Below are positions 11,617-16,409 of a DNA stretch of 16,409 bases, in pieces. This DNA comes from JBBTRN01 sp038065175 (GTDB lineage: Bacteria > Patescibacteriota > Doudnabacteria > UBA920). The first letter of the stretch is position 1. Each line of letters opens with the position of its first letter. The stretch covers positions 1-16,409 of the forward strand of contig JBBTRN010000027.1 of assembly GCA_038065175.1 (NCBI GenBank), in the 5' to 3' direction. The position numbers and the translations under genes are program-made. Below the pieces are notes generated by a model. The model saw only the letters and a list, made by a program, of their open reading frames with translations, ran no database searches and was not told the origin of the DNA.

Positions 11617-11638
11617 ATACTGTAAAGTATTTAAGTAC
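11609..11638. repeat. 13-bp-stem hairpin between hisS and NUDIX gene
   Basis: GTACTTAAATACT (11609-11621) and AGTATTTAAGTAC (11626-11638) are perfect arms around GTAA. It contains the hisS stop codon and ends just before the NUDIX SD (AGGAGA). It is AT-rich and lacks a T-run, so it is more likely a repeat or mRNA boundary than a terminator. Confidence 0.7.
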
Positions 11639-11648
11639 AGGAGAAATT

Positions 11649-12083
11649 ATGGAACTGCAGGTTGGCGTGAAAATTTTGCTCAAAAATAGCGAGGGTAAGT
11701 ATTTATTTGTCCGCCGGAACCCTAAAGTTTATCCGGAAGTCGGGGCTAAATGGGATATCGTGGGCGGAAGGATTGAAGCAGGCACTCCGCTCATCGAAAA
11801 TCTTAAAAGGGAAATTAAGGAAGAGGTTGGGCTGGATTATGTCGGTGAGCCAAAGTTGGTGGCGGCGCAGGATATTTTAATAGATCACAAATACACGAAT
11901 GGCACAAATAACACAAATCAAAGCAAACATGTTGTGAGACTTACTTACATAGGGTTTCTTGAAGGCCATCTAAAAGTTAACGATGACCACACGGAAGCCG
12001 CGTGGTTTACAGTTGAAGAAATAAAAAAGCTAGAGCCAATGGACAGTTATTTTGCTGAGCTTGCCGAAAAAGGAATAATTTAA
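11649..12083 (+). CDS. NUDIX hydrolase
   Basis: A 144-aa pyrophosphohydrolase, probably acting on a nucleoside diphosphate derivative. The NUDIX box is GGRIEAGTPLIENLKREIKE (39-58) followed by EVGL; the REIKEEVGL part with metal-binding glutamates is intact, while the usual Glu six positions after the first Gly is Thr45. The fold strands before (KILLKNSEGKYLFVRR, 8-23) and after are present. A low-complexity insert HKYTNGTNNTNQ (80-91) comes from CACAAAT-like DNA repeats. AGGAGAAATT precedes the ATG, a good SD. Substrate unknown. The stop overlaps the next start by one base (TAATG). Confidence 0.92.
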   Translation: MELQVGVKILLKNSEGKYLFVRRNPKVYPEVGAKWDIVGGRIEAGTPLIENLKREIKEEVGLDYVGEPKLVAAQDILIDHKYTNGTNNTNQSKHVVRLTYIGFLEGHLKVNDDHTEAAWFTVEEIKKLEPMDSYFAELAEKGII

Positions 12084-12307
12084 TGAAGCGCATTATCGCC
12101 GTTTTGTTTTTTCTTTTAGCCGCCACGGCGGCCATATTTTTAATTTTATATCCGCAATTAAAAGAGGCTAAACAAAAGCCTCGGGTGGAAAATTTTGAAG
12201 ATTGCGCAAAAGCCGGCTACCCAGTTATGGAAAGCTACCCCAGGCAGTGTACGGCTTTGGGAGGGAGGATTTTTGTGGAAATATTGGTTGAAGAGAAAAA
12301 ACCTTAA
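12083..12307 (+). CDS. Small membrane-anchored protein with C-x14-C YPRQC motif
   Basis: The 74-aa protein has an N-terminal signal or anchor (IIAVLFFLLAATAAIFLILY, 4-23) and then an extracytoplasmic part with NFEDCAKAGYPVMESYPRQC (37-56), in which Cys41 and Cys56 could form a disulfide. The NFxxCxxxGxPVxxSYPRQC pattern recurs in small secreted proteins of many CPR and other bacteria, with no known function to my knowledge. It overlaps the NUDIX stop by one base, so translation is coupled. Confidence 0.8.
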   Translation: MKRIIAVLFFLLAATAAIFLILYPQLKEAKQKPRVENFEDCAKAGYPVMESYPRQCTALGGRIFVEILVEEKKP

Positions 12308-12314
12308 AACTGTT

Positions 12315-12372
12315 TATCCCCATTTTTTGGCCTGCCTCACCGGCAGGCAGGCGGCCGCCAAAAAATGCGGAT
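12315..12372. repeat. Dispersed palindromic repeat, copy A
   Basis: A 43-bp unit (12315-12357) recurs at 12958-13000 with two mismatches. Here a full palindrome is seen: ATCCCCATTTTTTGGC (12316-12331) against GCCAAAAAATGCGGAT (12357-12372), 15 of 16 pairs, with an inner GCCTGCC/GGCAGGC stem. It fills the gap between the YPRQC and HD genes. Confidence 0.8.
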
Positions 12373-12393
12373 ATGGGATTATTTTTATGAATT

Positions 12394-12957
12394 ATGATCA
12401 ATAGACAACAAGCTTACAATTTAATGCGCGAGTGGGTAAAGTCGGAAAGCCTGCGTAAGCACATGCTTTGCGTGGAGGCGGCAATGCGGGCTTACGCGCG
12501 TAAGTTCGGCGAGGACGAAGAAATGTGGGGAATTGCCGGACTACTCCACGATTTTGATTATGAAAAATATCCCAATGTCGATGCCGCGGCAAAAACCGGG
12601 CATCCGTTTGAGGGCGTTCGGGAATTACAGCGGCTTGAGTTTCCACAAGAGATTGTAACGGCTATCTTAGGCCACGCGTTATATAGCGGAGTGCCGAGGG
12701 AATCCAATATGGCCAAATGCCTTTTTGCCTGCGACGAATTGTGCGGTTTTTTGGTCGCTTGCGCTTATATGCGGCCGGATAAATTTGAGTCATTAACCGT
12801 GGAATCAGTAAAGAAAAAATTAAAAGACAAAAAATTCGCGGCCAAGGTTTCCAGGGAAGATATTGCTCTAGGCGTTCAGGAATTAGCCGTTTCAGACTTG
12901 GAACATATTAACTTTGTAATTAATTCGTTAAGGCTCATTTCCGCCCAAATTTTTTAA
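12394..12957 (+). CDS. HD-superfamily hydrolase (COG2316-like)
   Basis: This 187-aa metal-dependent phosphohydrolase fold has the HD signature: His23 (RKHMLCVEAA), His52-Asp53 in GLLHDFDYEKYP (49-60), a further His (His70 or His94 in AILGHALYS) and Asp114 in FACDELCGFL. The DELxGFxxAxAxxRPxK region and SVKKKLKDKKFAAKVSREDI (138-157) fit a family of predicted HD hydrolases of unknown substrate. No SD is seen before ATG 12394, which follows copy A of the dispersed repeat. Confidence 0.85.
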   Translation: MINRQQAYNLMREWVKSESLRKHMLCVEAAMRAYARKFGEDEEMWGIAGLLHDFDYEKYPNVDAAAKTGHPFEGVRELQRLEFPQEIVTAILGHALYSGVPRESNMAKCLFACDELCGFLVACAYMRPDKFESLTVESVKKKLKDKKFAAKVSREDIALGVQELAVSDLEHINFVINSLRLISAQIF

Positions 12958-13000
12958 TATCCCCATTTTTTGGCCTGCCTCGTCGGCAGGCAGGCGGCCG
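12958..13000. repeat. Dispersed palindromic repeat, copy B (right arm truncated)
   Basis: It matches 41 of 43 bases of 12315-12357. The right palindrome arm present in copy A is missing; the CAP-gene start codon lies three bases after the end. The element thus forms the immediate leader of the CAP gene. Confidence 0.8.
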
Positions 13001-13003
13001 TCT

Positions 13004-13870
13004 ATGAAAACACTCATTGGTTTTGCCATTGTAATATTTATTGCCATAGGCGCTTATGAGTTTTATGGGCGCCACGAGGTTCAAATTGCCAATTTCACGG
13101 AAGGCTTAAAGACCGGCACTGCGCTGGAAAACATCCGAACGGAAATTTTTACGCCCGGCGGCTTGCGGGCTAAGATTGAATCCGCTAACGCAGTTTTAAC
13201 CGTCCAGGGCGTAATCGAGGCCACTAACTCTCAGCGTTCGGATTTCGGCAAAACGCGTTTAAAGGAAAACGCCATGCTGAACGCGGCGGCTTTAGCCAAA
13301 GTAAAGGATATGTTCGCGGCCCAGTATTTTGAGCATATTTCGCCTTTGGGCAAGGGTCCGGCGGATTTAGCCAAAGAGGCTGGCTATGTATATATATCAG
13401 TCGGCGAAAATTTGGCTTTGGGCAATTATAAAGACGACCTCGTTTTAGTGGAAGCATGGATGAACAGCCCCGGGCACCGCGCTAACCTTTTAAACGAAAG
13501 CTTTGCCGAAATCGGAGTCGCGGTGTTAAGAGGAACTTTTGAGGGTAAAATCACCTGGCTCGCGGTGCAGGAGTTTGGCCGTCCGGCGAGCGACTGCCCC
13601 GTGGTAGACGATTTCTTAAAAACCCAGGTTGATCTCGGGAAAATGGAAGTGGACAGGCTAGAGACCCAGGTGGTGGCTTTAAAGAGCCAATTGGAAGCCT
13701 GGCCGGAGGCCCAAAGCAAAAAAGAAGTAGACGCGTACAACGCTAAAGTAGTTGAATATAACAGCTTGGTAAAAGTTTACAACAACCGCATCGACACCCA
13801 AAAATCCCTTGTAAATCAATATAACACCCAGGTTAAGGCGTTTAATGAATGCATTGCAACCATAGATTAA
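13004..13870 (+). CDS. Secreted or anchored CAP (SCP/PR-1)-domain protein with coiled-coil tail
   Basis: The 288-aa protein has an N-terminal membrane segment (about residues 3-19), a short linker, a CAP domain (about 68-195) and a C-terminal coiled coil (about 205-285) rich in Lys, Gln, Asn and Val. CAP motifs seen are YFEHISPLGK (108-117, His111), GENLALG (134-140) and WMNSPGHRANLLNESFAEIG (152-171, His158). Bacterial CAP proteins are often exported and of unclear activity, with roles proposed in cell-wall or surface interactions. No SD precedes the ATG, which lies next to repeat copy B. Confidence 0.9.
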   Translation: MKTLIGFAIVIFIAIGAYEFYGRHEVQIANFTEGLKTGTALENIRTEIFTPGGLRAKIESANAVLTVQGVIEATNSQRSDFGKTRLKENAMLNAAALAKVKDMFAAQYFEHISPLGKGPADLAKEAGYVYISVGENLALGNYKDDLVLVEAWMNSPGHRANLLNESFAEIGVAVLRGTFEGKITWLAVQEFGRPASDCPVVDDFLKTQVDLGKMEVDRLETQVVALKSQLEAWPEAQSKKEVDAYNAKVVEYNSLVKVYNNRIDTQKSLVNQYNTQVKAFNECIATID

Positions 13871-13871
13871 T

Positions 13872-14000
13872 ATTTTTTATCAGCCTCCGCCTACACCACG
13901 GGTTTGCCTGTGGGGACACATGGGATTTACGCCCTGCGCGAATTCTGTCTAATTTTATCCGTTCGGGCTTTTGCGGAATTTTTCCCGGACAGGGGGTGTA
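13872..14000. other. Structured intergenic element, no gene
   Basis: The stretch has two potential folds: CCACGGG with CCTGTGG (around 13896-13913) and CTGTC/TCCG (around 13946-13962) with CGGA/GACAG (around 13975-13992). It precedes the promoter of the bactofilin-like gene. A minus-strand frame over it shows no protein features. It could be a dispersed repeat or an RNA. Confidence 0.4.
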
Positions 14001-14015
14001 TAAAATTTAAAATTT

Positions 14016-14024
14016 TGCTATAAT
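14016..14024 (+). promoter_or_regulatory. Extended -10 promoter of bactofilin-like gene
   Basis: TGCTATAAT (TGn plus TATAAT at 14019-14024) lies 34 bp before the ATG. No clear -35 is present. Confidence 0.65.
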
Positions 14025-14057
14025 CAAAATATAGAATATCAACTTGGCAAAAAATAT

Positions 14058-15224
14058 ATGATATATAAGCTAAAAATTGCTTTTTTCGCTTCATTGGTTT
14101 TTTTGGCTGGTGGTCCGGCATTTGCCGCGGAATTTCTTGTTCCGGCTAAAGACGGCGACCCGAATGTAATTGTTTCGGCTTCCGAAACCAGGCACAACCT
14201 TTATTCAGCCGGCGCGAATGTTACGGTTAACGGGCAGATTACAGGGGACTTGTTTGCCGCGGGTGGCATGGTTAATTTAATCGGCGATGTGGAGGCGGAC
14301 GCGAATGTCATGGGCGGCAGCCTTTCTTTTAACGGTAAAATCGGCGGGGATGCGCGCGTGGCCGGCGGGAACATTACGGTCTTCGGGCCCATTGGCGGCG
14401 ACCTAATAATCGCCGGAGGCAACATCAGCATTACTGAAAAATCTTCAATAGGCGGGGATTTAGTCATAGGGGGCGGCAATATAATTTTGGAAGCCCCGGT
14501 TAAAGGAAGCATAAAAGCAGGCGCGGGCAACATCACCATAAATTCCAGGGTGGAAGGCGACGTGCAAATCCATTCAAGCGGCGGGAAAAGAAATGAAGGC
14601 GTGGTGGTTTTCGGGCCCAAAGCCGAAGTGCTGGGGAAAATCAGCCACAAGGGCACAAAAGAGGCGATTGTAAAAGACGGGGCGAAAGTTGGGGCAATAG
14701 ACTTTACCCCGGTGTCCGGAAATAAAAGGGCAGGCAGGGTGCTGGCCGGGCTTTTAACTTTAGCGGTATTAATTAAACTAATCGCGTGGTTTTTGGCCGG
14801 ACTGATTTTAGTTAAGTACCGCAAAAGCGACCTTAATAGCTTAGCCCAAAATATCCAGGAAAATCCTTGGCAGAATTTAGGCCTTGGATTAGCCGGTTTA
14901 ATATTAATTCCAATCGCGGCAATTTTGCTCCTTGCCGTGCTTGTGGGCTACTACATAGCCGGGTTTTTGGCTTTGTGGTATTTGCTGTTATTAATGCTGT
15001 CTGGGATTGTAGGCGTGGTATTTTTCGGAGCCTGGATAAGAAAACTCATTAGCAAATCCCCAGAATTCGTCTTTGATTGGCAAACAGTGCTTTTGGGAGT
15101 GGTAGCCATTATGGTGCTGAAGTTTATCCCAATAATCGGCTGGCTTTTATCCTTCCTGGTATTTTTGATGGCAATGGGCGCTCTGTTGAGGGTTGCGAAA
15201 GAAAAATGGATAAATGAGAATTGA
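14058..15224 (+). CDS. Exported bactofilin-like beta-helix protein with C-terminal membrane domain
   Basis: The 388-aa protein has a signal peptide (MIYKLKIAFFASLVFLAGGP, cleavage near AFA/AEF at 23/24). A right-handed beta-helix of short repeats follows (about 45-190), for example NGQITGDLFAAGGMVNLIGDV and IGGDLIIAGGNISI, rich in Gly and Ile/Val like bactofilins (polymer-forming). About six membrane-spanning stretches (about 226-385) end the protein. The order signal, beta-helix, membrane domain suggests an external beta-helix tethered to the membrane, unlike cytosolic bactofilins, and is common in CPR genomes. Probable role is in cell surface structure; inference only. No strong SD precedes ATG 14058. 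Confidence 0.85.
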   Translation: MIYKLKIAFFASLVFLAGGPAFAAEFLVPAKDGDPNVIVSASETRHNLYSAGANVTVNGQITGDLFAAGGMVNLIGDVEADANVMGGSLSFNGKIGGDARVAGGNITVFGPIGGDLIIAGGNISITEKSSIGGDLVIGGGNIILEAPVKGSIKAGAGNITINSRVEGDVQIHSSGGKRNEGVVVFGPKAEVLGKISHKGTKEAIVKDGAKVGAIDFTPVSGNKRAGRVLAGLLTLAVLIKLIAWFLAGLILVKYRKSDLNSLAQNIQENPWQNLGLGLAGLILIPIAAILLLAVLVGYYIAGFLALWYLLLLMLSGIVGVVFFGAWIRKLISKSPEFVFDWQTVLLGVVAIMVLKFIPIIGWLLSFLVFLMAMGALLRVAKEKWINEN

Positions 15225-15237
15225 CAAAATTTAATAA

Positions 15238-15308
15238 ATTGACAAAAATGACAAAATTAAAAGAAAAATTTTGTTCAATTTTACTTAATTTTGTCAATTT
15301 TGTTCAAT
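15238..15308. repeat. AT-rich imperfect inverted repeat before ybaB
   Basis: ATTGACAAAAATGACAAAAT (from 15238) and its near-complement (15285-15308) form a ~23-bp imperfect stem with a 24-nt loop. Repeated TTGACAAAAT words occur. It ends 6 bp before the YbaB start. Confidence 0.55.
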
Positions 15309-15314
15309 AACATT

Positions 15315-15593
15315 ATGGGAATTTTTGATAAGATCAAGGACATTAACCAAATGCGCAAAGAGGCTAAGGTTATCCAGGGCCAAATGGCGCAGGTATTAAT
15401 TGACGGCAGTTCAGGCGGGGGGAAAATTAAGCTCGTTATGGATGGAAATTTTGAAGTTAAAAGCGTGGAAGTGGACGCGTCAATCGCGGGCGACAAATCG
15501 GAAGTAGCGAGGCATGTGCGTGCGGCTTTGGAGGATCTGTTTAAAAATTATAAAAAACAAATGCAGAAGAAGTTTGGGCAAACGCTGAACTGA
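15315..15593 (+). CDS. ybaB: YbaB/EbfC nucleoid-associated protein
   Basis: A 92-aa DNA-binding protein (MGIFDKIKDINQMRKEAKVI), within the family's ~100-aa size. It has the N-terminal long helix ending in MAQVLIDGSSGGGKIKL, followed by the VMDGNFEVKSVEVD strand region and a C-terminal helix (VRAALEDLFKNYKKQMQKKF). YbaB dimers bind DNA and compact the nucleoid. The start is ATG 15315; an upstream TTG in frame (15291) adds residues absent from the family. No SD is visible. It lies between the inverted repeat and the CGCTGA array; the stop overlaps the array. Confidence 0.9.
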   Translation: MGIFDKIKDINQMRKEAKVIQGQMAQVLIDGSSGGGKIKLVMDGNFEVKSVEVDASIAGDKSEVARHVRAALEDLFKNYKKQMQKKFGQTLN

Positions 15594-15679
15594 CGCTGAA
15601 TTGAATGCAGTCGCTGAATAAACGCTGAAATAGGCGTCTCAGCGACTTATCAGCGTACCAATCAGCGTGTAATCAGCGA
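15582..15679. repeat. Array of eight CGCTGA motifs in two opposed groups
   Basis: Four forward (A/T)CGCTGA units begin at 15582, 15593, 15611 and 15622; four complementary TCAGCG(A/T) units begin at 15639, 15650, 15662 and 15673. Within groups the spacing is 11 bp (once 12, once 18), close to one helical turn. The array spans the end of ybaB and the leader of the next gene. Confidence 0.8.
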
Positions 15680-15685
15680 TTTTAT

Positions 15686-16409
15686 ATGTTCAAAACAAAA
15701 ATTTTTATTATTGTTATCCTGTCGTTTTTGTTCGCCGACCCTGCGTCTGCTTTGCAAATCCAGGATTTTATTTCCGGCCAGGAGGACAACGGCATTAGCG
15801 CAGAGGCGTATTTGGTAGTAGATTACGCGAGCGGCCAAGTGCTTTTGCAAAAAAATCCGCAAGAGTTGCGGGTGCCTGCGTCGCTCGCTAAATTAATTAC
15901 AGCGCTGGTGGTTTTGGATCATAATCCCAGTTTGTCGCGGAACATCAGCATGGCAAAAAAAGACGAGGTAGGGGGCGCGCGGGTCGCGTCCAAGCCGGGC
16001 GTGGCTTATAAAATCAAAGATTTATTCAACGCCATGCTGGTGGGTTCTGCCAATAACGCGGCCAATGCTTTGGCCAGAAGCACAGGGCTATCCAGGGAAC
16101 AATTTGTCGGAGAAATGAATAAAAAGGCGAAAGATTTAGGGGCGCTCAATACCGGTTTTGTCGACCCTTCGGGAATCAGCGAAAAAAGCTATACTACTGC
16201 TGAAGATTTTGCTGAACTGGCCAAAGCCGCTTTTGCCCAGCCGTTAATAGTTAAAGCCGCAGAGACTGCCGAATATTCTTTCCGTTCAACCAATAATTCC
16301 AGGTACAGGCATAAAATTAAAAATACCAACAAGCTTTTGGGCGACGGGAGCTTAAATATTATTGCAGGAAAATCAGGGTACTTAAACGAATCGCTTTATA
16401 ATTTTACGG
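15686..16409 (+). CDS. D-alanyl-D-alanine carboxypeptidase (PBP5-like, S11), 3' end outside window
   Basis: This partial gene (241 codons) runs off the window. A signal peptide MFKTKIFIIVILSFLFADPA is followed by a cleavage site near SA/LQ. The catalytic motifs of the penicillin-binding S11 family are SxxK as SLAK (66-69, in RVPASLAKLIT), SxN as SAN (121-123, in MLVGSANNAA) and KTG as KSG (229-231, in AGKSGY). The enzyme trims the terminal D-Ala of peptidoglycan peptides on the outer face of the membrane. It lies downstream of the CGCTGA array and starts without a clear SD. Confidence 0.93.
   Translation, partial: MFKTKIFIIVILSFLFADPASALQIQDFISGQEDNGISAEAYLVVDYASGQVLLQKNPQELRVPASLAKLITALVVLDHNPSLSRNISMAKKDEVGGARVASKPGVAYKIKDLFNAMLVGSANNAANALARSTGLSREQFVGEMNKKAKDLGALNTGFVDPSGISEKSYTTAEDFAELAKAAFAQPLIVKAAETAEYSFRSTNNSRYRHKIKNTNKLLGDGSLNIIAGKSGYLNESLYNFT

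Noticed and set aside
13927..14121. 64-codon minus-strand frame over the intergenic block
   Set aside because: No SD, overlaps the promoter and start of the bactofilin-like gene, composition not protein-like.
14201..14824. 207-codon minus-strand frame
   Set aside because: Shadow of the Gly/Ile-rich beta-helix repeats of the bactofilin-like gene; Pro/Ser-rich translation with no features.
15582..15679. CRISPR array
   Set aside because: Units are only 6-7 bp, face both directions and lack spacers of ~30 bp; no cas genes.

Overview
The window looks like a chromosomal segment of a Candidate Phyla Radiation (Patescibacteria, probably Parcubacteria-like) bacterium. This is inferred from gene content and style, not from a marker gene. 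The signs are an archaeal-type PEP carboxylase, a bactofilin-like beta-helix membrane protein, a CAP-domain protein with a coiled-coil tail, a small YPRQC-motif protein, very compact spacing, several genes without a Shine-Dalgarno (SD) site, and many short palindromic repeats, some inside genes. TGA behaves as a normal stop codon.

Layout: a minus-strand type II glutamine synthetase (85-1152) is followed by a roughly 1.3 kb region with few long genes. That region holds a small minus-strand operon of two short basic proteins (1748-2115) with its own promoter and terminator, a nested palindromic operator (2249-2320), and two ~95-bp inverted-repeat elements (1568-1662, 2353-2448). A YhhQ/Vut_1 transporter (2447-3088) converges on a PfkB-family kinase (3090-4133) that carries two in-frame palindromic insertions. 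Small membrane proteins follow, then a terminator-bounded cassette (4848-6206) with a divergent SAM hydroxide adenosyltransferase-like protein and a CPQC protein. Next come PEP carboxylase with a coupled 54-aa gene (minus), pcm, tRNA-Gly(CCC), an NDT-like gene and a Qng1-like queuosine salvage gene. After these lie hisS, a NUDIX hydrolase, a YPRQC protein, an HD-domain hydrolase, a CAP protein, the bactofilin-like protein, YbaB, and a D-Ala-D-Ala carboxypeptidase cut by the window end.

Functional links: the YhhQ-type transporter (queuine/queuosine precursor import) and the Qng1-type glycosidase (releases queuine from queuosine 5'-phosphate) together suggest that this organism scavenges queuosine. 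The nucleoside-kinase-like PfkB protein and the NDT-like protein could be the missing steps, but this is a hypothesis. PEP carboxylase and glutamine synthetase point to some anaplerotic and nitrogen metabolism. The 3' end is a cell-envelope cluster.

The most striking non-genic feature is the number of perfect or near-perfect palindromes. Palindromes of 44, 34 and 32 bp, an 82-bp GTCATTGCGAG-ended element, a 43-bp unit present twice, and an 8-unit CGCTGA array are all present. At least three sit inside reading frames and are translated, much like the palindromic elements known in Rickettsia genes.
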